DNA of 64,000 nt from Pseudomonas pharyngis (GTDB taxonomy: Bacteria > Pseudomonadota > Gammaproteobacteria > Pseudomonadales > Pseudomonadaceae), in NCBI RefSeq assembly GCF_021602345.1, contig NZ_BQID01000012.1:62001-126000 (forward strand), given 5' to 3'. Below, in pieces: positions 17,301 through 25,822 of the stretch (its first letter is position 1; every line of letters starts with the position of its first letter). Position numbers and translations under genes: made by a program. Below the pieces are notes generated by a model. The model was not told the DNA's origin. It ran no database searches and saw only the letters and a program-made list of their open reading frames with translations.

Positions 17301-17371
17301 CAACGCCAGTCATTGACGCACACGCAAGGCGCAAAAGCGCCAACAGGTCATCGCGAATTTCAGGGGGTAGT

Positions 17372-18967
17372 GTGGAGCAGATTTTCACGTCACGGCTGGC
17401 GCTGTGGGGCTGGCTGCTGGTGACGGCCGGCGCGCAGCCGGCGTTCGCCGAAGAGGCCGAGAACGCAGCGGCGCAGCGTCTGGTGGACGTCAACGAATAC
17501 TTCGTGCGCGGCAACACCGTGCTCGATGCGCGGGCGATCGAAGAAGCGGTGTACCCGTTCCTCGGCCCGCAAAAAGCCTTGAGCGACATCGAAGGCGCGC
17601 GGGATGCCCTGCAAAAGGCCTATCAGGAGCGCGGTTATCAATCGGTGTTCGTCGAACTGCCGGAGCAAGCGGTGGCCGACGGCATCGTCTACCTGCAAGT
17701 CAGCGAAACCAAGGTCGGCCGGGTGCGGGTGGTCGGCGCCAAACACTATTCGCCGCTGGATATTCGCGACAATGTCCCGGCGCTGAAGGAAGGCGAGGTG
17801 CCGGACTTCGCCAAGGTTCAGGGCGAACTGGCGCAACTCAACAAGACCCCGGGCCGCCAGGTGATGCCGCTGGTGCGCGAAGGCCAGCGCCCCGGCACCA
17901 TGGATGTGGACTTGCAGGTCGAAGACCAGAACCCGTGGACCGCCAGCGTGGGGCTGAACAACGACTACAGCGCCGACACCGAAAAACTGCGCACCGTCAC
18001 CAGGCTTGGTTACAACAACCTTTGGCAGTTGGGGCACAGCGTCAACCTGACGTTCTTCACCGCGCCGCAGGAGACTGACAACGCCAAGGTCTGGTCCGGC
18101 TCTTACACCGCGCCGCTGACCGAGCGCTGGAGCGTGCAGTTCTCCGGTTACCAGTCCGACAGCAACGTCGCCACCATCGGCGGCAGCAACGTGCTCGGCA
18201 AGGGCCATTCCTACGGCGTAGCGGCGATCTACACGATTCCGTCCAGCGGCAACTGGTCGAACTCGCTGTCGGCCGGCATCGACTTCAAGGACTTCGACGA
18301 ACGCCTGACCCTGTCCGGCGAGAGCGACAAGGTGCCGCTCAAATACGCACCGTTCACCTTCGCCTACAACGGCTATCGCTACAGCGAAAAGAGCCAGCTC
18401 GGCCTTGGCTTGAGCCTGGTCGCGGCCACTCGCAGCATCTTTGGCTACGGCAGCTCCGACGAAGACTTCGACTACAAACGCTACCGCGCCAACCCGAGTT
18501 TCGCCGTGCTCAAGGGCGATACCAACTTCACCTGGACCTTCGACAGCGACTGGCAGAGCGCGAGTAAAGCCGCGTTCCAGCTGGCGTCGGGGCCGCTGGT
18601 TTCCAACGAACAATTCTCCGCCGGTGGCGCCACTTCGGTACGCGGTTATCTGGCTGCCGAACGCACCGCCGATGACGGTTTCCTGTTGAGCGAAGAGCTG
18701 CGCACACCGTCGCTGGCCAAGTACGTCGGCGGCTGGATGCAGGACTGGCGCTTCTACGCCTTCGCCGAAGGCGCGCAACTCTACCTGCGCGACGAACTGC
18801 CGGATCAGGACGCCAATTACGCCCTGGCCAGCGTCGGCCTCGGCACCCGCGCCAGCCTGAGCAAATGGCTGTCCGGCAGCCTCGACTGGGGCTACCCGCT
18901 ACTCGAAGGGCCGAACACCTCGAAACAGGAATCGCGCCTGCACTTCAACCTTCAGGCCACTTTCTAA
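17372..18967 (+). CDS. pdtB: TpsB outer-membrane transporter (PdtB-like, ShlB/FhaC/HecB family)
   Basis: The 531-residue protein has a signal peptide (ending AGAQPAFAEEAE) and two POTRA domains, with NEYFVRGNTVLDARAIEEAV at about 40-60 and VGRVRVVGAKHYSPLDIRDN at about 115-135. A 16-stranded barrel follows, with the conserved GGATSVRGYLAAER (loop 6 VRGY motif) near 420. TpsB proteins secrete a TpsA exoprotein across the outer membrane. No TpsA gene is adjacent in this window. GTG at 17372 follows GGGGG and gives a sensible signal peptide. The symbol is inferred from the PA0692-like context. Confidence 0.85.
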   Translation: MEQIFTSRLALWGWLLVTAGAQPAFAEEAENAAAQRLVDVNEYFVRGNTVLDARAIEEAVYPFLGPQKALSDIEGARDALQKAYQERGYQSVFVELPEQAVADGIVYLQVSETKVGRVRVVGAKHYSPLDIRDNVPALKEGEVPDFAKVQGELAQLNKTPGRQVMPLVREGQRPGTMDVDLQVEDQNPWTASVGLNNDYSADTEKLRTVTRLGYNNLWQLGHSVNLTFFTAPQETDNAKVWSGSYTAPLTERWSVQFSGYQSDSNVATIGGSNVLGKGHSYGVAAIYTIPSSGNWSNSLSAGIDFKDFDERLTLSGESDKVPLKYAPFTFAYNGYRYSEKSQLGLGLSLVAATRSIFGYGSSDEDFDYKRYRANPSFAVLKGDTNFTWTFDSDWQSASKAAFQLASGPLVSNEQFSAGGATSVRGYLAAERTADDGFLLSEELRTPSLAKYVGGWMQDWRFYAFAEGAQLYLRDELPDQDANYALASVGLGTRASLSKWLSGSLDWGYPLLEGPNTSKQESRLHFNLQATF

Positions 18968-18981
18968 CAGGAGCACTTTTC

Positions 18982-20781
18982 ATGCAGCGCCTTTTCATTT
19001 CGTTGTTGATCTGCCTGGGCTTCGTGCTCCCGGCCACGGCTCAGGCCTGGTGGCAAGACGACTGGCATTACCGCAAACAGATCGCCGTCGACACCACGCC
19101 GCAAGGTGCCGCGATCAATCAGGCCCTCGGCCGCACCGCGCTGTTGGTGCGCCTGCACACCGGCAATTTCACCTTCGACGGCGTGAAGGAGGACGGCTCG
19201 GACCTGCGCTTCGTTGCCGCCGATGACAAGACCGTGCTCAACCACCAGATCGAAAGTTTCGACGCGCTGATGGGCATGGCGCTGATCTGGGTCGATGTGC
19301 CGAATGTCGAGGGCGGTCAGCGTCAGGACATCTGGATGTATTACGGCAATCAGAAAGCCCCGGCGACCGGCAACGGCCAATTGACGTTCGATCCGAATTA
19401 CACCGCGCTCTATCACTTCGACGGCGCCACCGGCACTCCGGCGAAAGACACCACTGCTTACGGCAACACCGCGCAGAGCGCGACCGGCGCAAGCATTGAC
19501 GGCGTAATAGGGCGGGCCTTGCAGTTCAGCGGCCAGCCGCTGCTGTTACCGGCCAGTCCGTCGTTGCAGCACAACGCTGGCAGCGCGTTCACCTTCAGTG
19601 CCTGGCTACGACTGGATCAGGCCAATGGCGAGCAACTGATCCTGGCCCGCCGCGAAGGTGCCAACAGCCTGCTGGTCGGTGTGAATCAGGGCGTGCCGTT
19701 CGTGGAAATCGATGGCCATCGCGCCGTGGCCACGCAGCCGCTGAATCCGGGTCAATGGCAGCACGTCGCACTGACCGCCGAAGGCGCAAAAGTGACGCTG
19801 TACATCAACGGTCGCGAAGGCGCGGCATTGGCTCAGGCGATGCCGGCGTTCAACTCGGTCATGGCCATTGGTGCTGATCTTTCCCCGAGCGCATACCAGC
19901 CGTTCGTGGGTGCCATCGATGAATTGCGCCTGTCGAAAGTCGCCCGTCCGGCGCCGCTGTTGCTGGCCGACGCCACTTCCCAGGGCGCCGAGTCGAAACT
20001 GGTGGCTTACGGCGTCGATGAAGAACAGTCCGGTTTCGGTTTCGGCAGCCTCGGCTTCCTGCTCAACGCGGTGCCGGTGGATGCCTGGGTGATCATCGCG
20101 GTGCTGGTGCTGATGATGTTCCAGTCGTGGATCATCATGCTGCGCAAGAACCGCACCCTGAGCCGCGTCACTGCTGCCAACGAAGACTTCCGCGTGCAAT
20201 TCGCCAAGGTCGGCACCCGCCTGGAAATGTTCGCCGACGACACTCAACTCGCCCAGCGCCTGCAGCACTCGCCGCTGTGGCGTCTGTATCAAGTAGCGGT
20301 AAAAGAGATCCGCACCCGCCGCGAGCAGGGCGCCGATACCTCGTCGGTTTCCGCTGCAACCATCGAAGCCATCCGCTGCTCGATGGACGGCGTGCGCACC
20401 CGGGAAAACCAGCAACTGAGCTCGAAACTCTCGACTCTGTCCAACGCCATCGCCGGTGGCCCGTACATCGGCCTGCTCGGCACCGTGCTGGGGATCATGG
20501 TGGTGTTCCTCGGCACGGCCATGGCCGGCGACGTCAACATCAACGCCATCGCGCCGGGTATGGCCGCCGCCTTGCTGGCGACCGCCATGGGCCTGTTCGT
20601 CGCGATCCCGGCGCTGTTTGGCTACAACCGCCTGATTACCCGCAACAAGGAAGTCAGCGCCGACATGCGCGTGTTCGTCGACGAGTTCATCACCCGTCTG
20701 GCGGAGATGCACGGCGAAGGCCAGTCCAGTGAAGCGGCGCATCAGCGCGGTCATCACGCCAACCACTCCGTACCGGCCTGA
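18982..20781 (+). CDS. exbB2: DUF2341-LamG-MotA/TolQ/ExbB fusion protein
   Basis: The 599-residue protein is a composite energiser. A signal peptide (1-21) leads into DUF2341 (WWQDDWHYRKQIAVDT, about 22-125). A concanavalin-like LamG domain follows (about 140-325, with LYHFDGAT, FTFSAWLRLDQ and GAIDELRLSKV). A proton-channel module occupies about 365-580, with the first membrane helix WVIIAVLVLMMFQSWIIML and the pair GGPYIGLLGTVLGIMVVFLG and GMAAALLATAMGLFVAIPAL typical of TolQ/ExbB. It therefore places a large carbohydrate-binding-like domain in the periplasm on the energising subunit. ExbD and TonB follow. The symbol follows the P. aeruginosa cluster. Confidence 0.85.
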   Translation: MQRLFISLLICLGFVLPATAQAWWQDDWHYRKQIAVDTTPQGAAINQALGRTALLVRLHTGNFTFDGVKEDGSDLRFVAADDKTVLNHQIESFDALMGMALIWVDVPNVEGGQRQDIWMYYGNQKAPATGNGQLTFDPNYTALYHFDGATGTPAKDTTAYGNTAQSATGASIDGVIGRALQFSGQPLLLPASPSLQHNAGSAFTFSAWLRLDQANGEQLILARREGANSLLVGVNQGVPFVEIDGHRAVATQPLNPGQWQHVALTAEGAKVTLYINGREGAALAQAMPAFNSVMAIGADLSPSAYQPFVGAIDELRLSKVARPAPLLLADATSQGAESKLVAYGVDEEQSGFGFGSLGFLLNAVPVDAWVIIAVLVLMMFQSWIIMLRKNRTLSRVTAANEDFRVQFAKVGTRLEMFADDTQLAQRLQHSPLWRLYQVAVKEIRTRREQGADTSSVSAATIEAIRCSMDGVRTRENQQLSSKLSTLSNAIAGGPYIGLLGTVLGIMVVFLGTAMAGDVNINAIAPGMAAALLATAMGLFVAIPALFGYNRLITRNKEVSADMRVFVDEFITRLAEMHGEGQSSEAAHQRGHHANHSVPA

Positions 20782-20792
20782 GGAGCAAAGAC

Positions 20793-21218
20793 ATGGCGTC
20801 CGTAAATGCCTCCCACGACGATGACGAAGATGCCGCAGTGGACAGCATCAACATCACGCCACTGGTGGACGTGCTGATGGTGGTGCTGGTGATGTTCATC
20901 CTCACCGCCACCGCGCAGGTCTCCGGGATCCAGATCAACCTGCCCAAGGCCAGCGCCGCCGTGTCGCTGTCCGAGGCCAAGACCAAGGCGATTTCGGTCA
21001 ACGACGGCGGCCAGGTGTTCCTCGACGCCTACCCGGTGACCTTGCCGGAGCTGGAAGAACGCCTGCGGATCGAGAAGGCGCAGAACCCGGACTTCCCGGT
21101 GATCGTGCGCGGCGACGCTACGGTGCAGTACCAGAAAGTCATCGAAGTGCTGGACCTGCTGCGCCGGCTCGAACTGTCCCAGGTCGGTCTCGTTACCGGC
21201 AAACCGACGCAGGGCTGA
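20793..21218 (+). CDS. exbD2: ExbD/TolR family biopolymer transport protein
   Basis: This 141-residue protein has one transmembrane helix with the conserved proton-pathway aspartate (ITPLVDVLMVVLVMFILTAT, Asp26) and a periplasmic domain ending VIVRGDATVQYQKVIEVLDL. It would form the ExbB-ExbD motor with the preceding DUF2341 fusion. It starts 11 bp after that gene, with a GAGGAG site before the ATG. The TonB-like gene begins within 3 bp of its stop. This is a dedicated second TonB system rather than the housekeeping one, as shown by the unusual partner. Confidence 0.92.
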   Translation: MASVNASHDDDEDAAVDSINITPLVDVLMVVLVMFILTATAQVSGIQINLPKASAAVSLSEAKTKAISVNDGGQVFLDAYPVTLPELEERLRIEKAQNPDFPVIVRGDATVQYQKVIEVLDLLRRLELSQVGLVTGKPTQG

Positions 21219-21221
21219 GTG

Positions 21222-21926
21222 ATGACTGCACAACTGCCAATCGAGCCTTTGCCGGTGAAGAAGTCGCCACTGCGCTACGCGAAGTGGGGCGCCGGGCTGC
21301 TGCTGAGCGCCATTGCGGCGTTTCTGTTGTGGCAGTGGGCCAACGACATGAGCGGCATCCGCCGGGAAGCGCCGAAGGTGCCGACGATCATTCCGTTGCC
21401 GCCACCGCCACCACCGCCGCCGGAAAAACCGCCGGAGCCGGAAACCCCGGTGGAAGAAAAAATCGTCGAGCCCGAGCCAACGCCCGAACCGCAAGAGGTC
21501 AAGCCCGAGGAAGAGGCACCGCCATCGCCGGCGGACGACCTGGCCAACCCGATGCAAATGGACGGCGACGCCCAGAGCGGCAGCGACGCCTTCAACATCG
21601 GCGCGGGCAAGGGCGGCGGCATGGCCGGTTCCGGCGGCGGGCGACTGGGTAATGGCACCTACAGCCAGTTCCTGGCGTTCACTTTCCAGAAGCTGCTGCG
21701 CGAGAACCCCGACCTGCGCAACCTCGCGTTTTCGCTGCAGGCCGATGTGTGGCTGAGCAGCGTCGGCGAGATCACCCGGGTCGAGCTGATCAAGTCCAGC
21801 GGCAACCCCGAGATTGACAGTCAGGTGCTGGCCGCCTTGCGTAACGCGCCCCACCTGAGCGAACGGCCACCGGCCTCCATCACCTTGCCTGTGCGCATGT
21901 CCCTGCAAGGGCGACGTCCGGGTTAA
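21222..21926 (+). CDS. TonB-like energy transducer
   Basis: The 234-residue protein has a short cytosolic tail, one membrane helix (WGAGLLLSAIAAFLLWQW), a proline-rich periplasmic spacer with an eight-proline run, a Glu-Pro tract and a glycine-rich hinge (about 125-140). The C-terminal domain (SLQADVWLSSVGEITRVELI and DSQVLAALRNAPH) has the TonB/TolA fold pattern. It transmits the ExbB/ExbD motor's energy to an outer-membrane protein. The obvious candidates are the TpsB or the porin-like protein in the same cluster, which would be atypical clients. ATG 21222 is preferred over the GTG at 21219. Confidence 0.85.
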   Translation: MTAQLPIEPLPVKKSPLRYAKWGAGLLLSAIAAFLLWQWANDMSGIRREAPKVPTIIPLPPPPPPPPEKPPEPETPVEEKIVEPEPTPEPQEVKPEEEAPPSPADDLANPMQMDGDAQSGSDAFNIGAGKGGGMAGSGGGRLGNGTYSQFLAFTFQKLLRENPDLRNLAFSLQADVWLSSVGEITRVELIKSSGNPEIDSQVLAALRNAPHLSERPPASITLPVRMSLQGRRPG

Positions 21927-21965
21927 CCGAATTCATAAAGCTGTATGAAAAGGAGTTGTGTGCAG

Positions 21966-23663
21966 ATGATTTCCAACGTGAATCGATTGTCCCTGGCGGT
22001 CGGCATGGTCATCGCGACCCTGGTCGGTCAGGCCGCGGCAGCGCCTGCGCCCTCGGAGAACGCCACGATCAATCTGATCCGCTTGCTGGTCGAGCAGGGC
22101 ATTCTGAAACAGGACAAGGCCGACGCGCTGATCGCCCAGGCCCAGAACGAGGCGGCCCAGGCCAAACAGGCTGCGGCGTCCACCGCCGTGGCAGCCGGGC
22201 CGGTCGCAGCGCCTGGCGATGTGCGGGTGCAATACGTGCCGGCCGCAGTGCGCGACCAGATCCGCGATCAGGTCAAGGCCGAAGTCATGGCCACCGCCAA
22301 GCAGGAAAACTGGGCCGCGCCCAATACGTTCCCGGACTGGGCGTCGCGCATCAGCTTCGACGGCGACATTCGCCTGCGTGACGAATCGCGCTATTACTCG
22401 GGCAGCAACAGCAACGAAATCGTCGACTTCGCCAAGCTCAACAACAACGGCCCATACGACGTGAACCCCAACAGCAGCACCGCGTTACCGCCGTTGCTCA
22501 ACACCCGCGAAGACCGCGAAAACCTGTTCCGCCTGCGCGCCCGGCTGGGCATGAAAGCGGAGATTTCGCCGGAATGGACCGCCGGCATCCGCATCGGCAC
22601 CGGCTCGGACAACAACCCGGTGTCGACCACCCAGAACCTCGGCGGCGGCTTCTCGAAAAAGGACATCTGGCTCGATCAGGGTTACCTGACCTGGAAGCCG
22701 TCGGATGAGCTGACTCTGACCGGTGGCCGTTTCGCCAACCCGTTCATGTCCACCGACATGCTGTATTCCAACGACCTGAACTTCGACGGTGTGGCGGCGA
22801 TTTTCGACCACAAGCTCAGCCGCGACTGGGGCGTGTTCGGCACCGTCGGCGCGTTCCCGGTGGACTACACCAACGACACCACCACCAGCAACGGCTTCGA
22901 CAAGGAAGAAAGCGACAACAAATGGCTGTACGGCGCGCAGATCGGCGCCAAATGGGCGATCAACAGCAACAACCGCTTGAAAGGCGCGCTGGCCTACTAC
23001 CGCTTCGACGACATCGAAGGCCAGCGCTCCAGCCCTTGCGAACCCTGGGCCGGAGCGCCGGGCTGCCACAGCGACGGCACCCGCGCAGCATTCATGCAGA
23101 AGGGCAACAGCGTGTTCCTGCTGCGTGACATCACGCCGAACCCGCTCAACCCGACCACCACGCCGCGACCGCAGTTCGTTGGCCTGGCGTCCGAATTCAA
23201 CCTGCTGGACCTCAACGTGGTGTGGGACGCCGACCTGCCGGAAGACTTCAAACTGCGCAGCCAGGGCAACTACATCCACAACCTCGGCTACGACGAAGGC
23301 GACATGCGCAAGCGTTCGGCCGGACAACTGGTCAACAACCTCGACAGCAACGGCAACATCGAAAGCGGCGCCAATGCGTGGATGGTCCAGTTCACCCTCG
23401 GCAACGCGCTGGAGCTGAAGAAGCAGGGCGACTGGAACCTGTTCGCCGGCTACAAGTACATCCAGCCGGATGCCTTGCCGGACGGCTTCAACGATTCGTC
23501 GTTCCACCTCGGCGGCACCAACGCCAAGGGCTACTTCCTGGGCGGCAATTACGGCCTGGCGAAGAACGTCTACGCCACCGGCCGCTGGCTGAGTTCGGAG
23601 GCGGTGTATGGCGCGCCGTTCGACATCGACGTCATGCAGCTTGAGATCAACACGCGCTTCTAA
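21966..23663 (+). CDS. Putative outer-membrane porin
   Basis: The 565-residue protein has a signal peptide (LAVGMVIATLVGQAAAAP), a helical/coiled-coil segment (about 25-70, rich in Ala and Gln) and then a long series of amphipathic strands ending in a terminal aromatic (LEINTRF), all typical of beta-barrels. WASRISFDGDIRLRDESRYY and LFRLRARLGMKAEISPEW mark the barrel start. It belongs to the 'putative porin' group. AGGAG (21951-21955) supports the ATG at 21966 or a GTG at 21960. In the cluster it may be the channel or the client energised by the TonB set. Its solute is unknown. Confidence 0.82.
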   Translation: MISNVNRLSLAVGMVIATLVGQAAAAPAPSENATINLIRLLVEQGILKQDKADALIAQAQNEAAQAKQAAASTAVAAGPVAAPGDVRVQYVPAAVRDQIRDQVKAEVMATAKQENWAAPNTFPDWASRISFDGDIRLRDESRYYSGSNSNEIVDFAKLNNNGPYDVNPNSSTALPPLLNTREDRENLFRLRARLGMKAEISPEWTAGIRIGTGSDNNPVSTTQNLGGGFSKKDIWLDQGYLTWKPSDELTLTGGRFANPFMSTDMLYSNDLNFDGVAAIFDHKLSRDWGVFGTVGAFPVDYTNDTTTSNGFDKEESDNKWLYGAQIGAKWAINSNNRLKGALAYYRFDDIEGQRSSPCEPWAGAPGCHSDGTRAAFMQKGNSVFLLRDITPNPLNPTTTPRPQFVGLASEFNLLDLNVVWDADLPEDFKLRSQGNYIHNLGYDEGDMRKRSAGQLVNNLDSNGNIESGANAWMVQFTLGNALELKKQGDWNLFAGYKYIQPDALPDGFNDSSFHLGGTNAKGYFLGGNYGLAKNVYATGRWLSSEAVYGAPFDIDVMQLEINTRF

Positions 23664-23680
23664 AGCGCCGGGAGAGGGTT

Positions 23681-24310
23681 ATGAAAATCCGCTGTTTATG
23701 GCTTGGGCTCGGCATGTTGATCGCCACCGGGGCGAGCGCCGAAGGCATGGAGGAACGCCTGCGCACCCAGTTGCGCAGCACCACCCAGCAGCTGCAAACC
23801 CTGCAAAGCCAGCAGGCCCAGGCCAGCGCCGCGCAACTGGCGGCGCAGAACGAAGCCAAGGCTGCGCAGGCGCAAATCAAGCAATTGACCGCCGAACTGG
23901 CCAAGGCCAAAGGCCTCGCCGAGCAACTGGCCGGGCAGCAGCAAGCCTTGCACAGCCAGGCCCAGGCGCAAGTCGCGGCCAGCAACGAGCAGACCGGCAA
24001 GTTCAAGAAAGCCTATGACGAGTTGTTGGTCATGGCCCGTGCCAAAGAGGCAGAACGGTCTAAGCTTCAAGCGCAATTGACTGAACGTGACACACAAGTG
24101 CAGCAATGTTCGGTCAAGAATCAGCAGATGTACGGCGTGGCCAAGCAGATTCTCACCGCCTACGAAAACATCGATGTGGCCGAGGTGATGAAGATCCGCC
24201 AGCCCTTCGCCGGCAGTGCCCGGGTCAAGTTCGATGAACTGGCTCAGGGCTTTGGCGACGAACTGTACAAGACTCAATTCGATGCGCCGCAAGCTGCGAT
24301 TGCGCACTGA
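23681..24310 (+). CDS. Periplasmic coiled-coil protein of unknown function
   Basis: The 209-residue protein has a signal peptide (MKIRCLWLGLGMLIATGASAEG). A long uninterrupted heptad-rich, Gln/Ala-rich coiled coil follows from about residue 25 to 145. A short C-terminal domain (VKNQQMYGVAKQILTAYENI, then IRQPFAGSARVKFDEL) completes it. I do not recognise a named family. Its place between a porin and a YbjN protein within the TonB/TpsB cluster suggests a structural or tethering role in the periplasm. It corresponds in position to PA0697 of P. aeruginosa (from memory). Confidence 0.75.
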   Translation: MKIRCLWLGLGMLIATGASAEGMEERLRTQLRSTTQQLQTLQSQQAQASAAQLAAQNEAKAAQAQIKQLTAELAKAKGLAEQLAGQQQALHSQAQAQVAASNEQTGKFKKAYDELLVMARAKEAERSKLQAQLTERDTQVQQCSVKNQQMYGVAKQILTAYENIDVAEVMKIRQPFAGSARVKFDELAQGFGDELYKTQFDAPQAAIAH

Positions 24311-24339
24311 TTAAAAGACTCATGGACAAGGAAGAAGTA

Positions 24340-24807
24340 ATGACTCAATTGATCTCCCACGTATCCCCGCAATCCCTGACCGAAGTCCTGCAAGCCGCCG
24401 GTTACCGCGTCAACCAGACCGAACAGAACGGCATCGTCCAGTTGCTCAGCGCCAGCCAGGGCATCGGCTATGCCGTGCGTTTCGGCAACCCGGCGGTGGC
24501 GGAGCAGGGCAGCTACGTCGACTTCACCTTCAGCTGCGCCTTGCGCGTGCAGGGCGAGTTGCCGGCCGGTGTGGCGGAGCAGTGGAACGCGACCCGCCGC
24601 TTTGCCCGGTTGTCGCTGCAGGGTGAGTTTCTGGTGATGGAAATGGACGTAGTCGTAGCGGCGGGCGTCAGCAACGATCACCTGCGCGGCAACCTGGAAC
24701 TGTGGGATCGCCTGTTGCAGGAGTTCATCGTTTACCTGCGTGATTTCACCCAGAACGCTGCTGCCGCCCAGGCTCCAAAAGTTGAGCAAGAGGAAGTCGC
24801 GCTGTGA
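24340..24807 (+). CDS. YbjN domain-containing protein
   Basis: This 155-residue soluble protein resembles YbjN/T3SS-chaperone-fold proteins: LTEVLQAAGYRVNQTEQNG, then YVDFTFSCALRVQGEL and a long C-terminal helix with LWDRLLQEFIVYLRDF. YbjN-fold proteins are often cytosolic chaperones or adaptors. There is no signal peptide. AAGGAAG lies about 5 bp before ATG 24340, which I prefer over ATG 24322. Its stop overlaps the GTG of the parvulin gene (GTGA), so they are co-translated. A chaperone role for a secreted or membrane client of the cluster is inference. Confidence 0.7.
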   Translation: MTQLISHVSPQSLTEVLQAAGYRVNQTEQNGIVQLLSASQGIGYAVRFGNPAVAEQGSYVDFTFSCALRVQGELPAGVAEQWNATRRFARLSLQGEFLVMEMDVVVAAGVSNDHLRGNLELWDRLLQEFIVYLRDFTQNAAAAQAPKVEQEEVAL

Positions 24808-25751
24808 CAAAACCTGCCATGGTAATCAGCGCCGCTGCGGTGGCGCTGTTGGTGGTGGCCGTGGCGCTGGTGGTGCGGCCGGGCAATGACCCGGTCGCCG
24901 CCCAGCAACCGGCGCCGGTCATTGCGGCCAACAGCGGGCCTGCGGTGGCGCGGTTGGGCAATCAGCAGGTGTCGCCGGAGGAATTGCAGGCGCTGCTGGC
25001 CGCCGTACCGCCACAGACCCGCGAGCAACTGCGCGGCAATCGCGAGGCGCTGGAACGCTGGATTCGTTCACGCCTGGCCGAAAAAGCCGTGCTGGAACAG
25101 GCCGATGCCCAAGGCTGGGCGCAGCGTCCGGACGTGGTTCGGCAAACCCGCGCCGCCACCGAACAAATCGTGTTCCGCGACTATTTGCAGTCGGTGAGTA
25201 AAGTGCCGGTGGATTACCCGAGTGCTTCCGAGTTGCAGCAGGCGTATGACGCGGGCAAGGCCAATTGGCAGACGCCGGCGCTGTATCGGGTCAGCCAGAT
25301 TTTCCTCGGAGTGAATGAGCCGCAGAACCTTGAGGCCGTGCGCAAGCAGGCGACGGAGTTGAGCAAGAAGGCCCAGGCAACTTCGGCGGACTTTGCAGCA
25401 CTGGCGAAGGAGTTTTCTCAGGATCGCCTCACCGCTGAACGTGGTGGAGATACCGGCCTGCAACCGCTGCAGCAACTGGTGCCGGAAGTGCGTGGTGCGG
25501 TGGCGCGGCTCAAGGTTGGCGCGGTATCCGATCCCGTTCAAAGCAGCGCCGGTTTCCACGTGATCAAACTCACCGAACAACAACCGGCCCGCACCGCGAC
25601 CCTCGACGAGTTGCGCGATCAACTGACCCAGGCCTTGCGGGCACAGCGTCAGGAACAGATCGCCCAGGCCTATCTGGACGGCATGCTCAACACCGCAACG
25701 CTGAGCATCGACGGGGCTGAGCTCAACAAGGTGCTGGAGGGAAAACTGTAA
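24804..25751 (+). CDS. Membrane-anchored PpiC-type peptidyl-prolyl isomerase
   Basis: The 315-residue protein has an N-terminal membrane anchor (VISAAAVALLVVAVALVV), a SurA-N-like helical region (about 45-120) and a parvulin domain (about 150-260). The parvulin domain includes YRVSQIFLG, FAALAKEFSQD, GGDTGLQPLQQLVPE and VQSSAGFHVIKLTEQQP. These match the PpiC signature. It should assist folding of outer-membrane or secreted proteins in the periplasm, plausibly the TpsB, the porin or a secreted substrate. Its GTG start overlaps the upstream YbjN stop. It corresponds in order to PA0699. Confidence 0.9.
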   Translation: MTKPAMVISAAAVALLVVAVALVVRPGNDPVAAQQPAPVIAANSGPAVARLGNQQVSPEELQALLAAVPPQTREQLRGNREALERWIRSRLAEKAVLEQADAQGWAQRPDVVRQTRAATEQIVFRDYLQSVSKVPVDYPSASELQQAYDAGKANWQTPALYRVSQIFLGVNEPQNLEAVRKQATELSKKAQATSADFAALAKEFSQDRLTAERGGDTGLQPLQQLVPEVRGAVARLKVGAVSDPVQSSAGFHVIKLTEQQPARTATLDELRDQLTQALRAQRQEQIAQAYLDGMLNTATLSIDGAELNKVLEGKL

Positions 25752-25822
25752 TTCAGATCCACCGCAGCTCCCACAGGGAATGTGTGCAAAGGCAAACAAC
25801 AAAGATCGACAGGGAGTCATCG

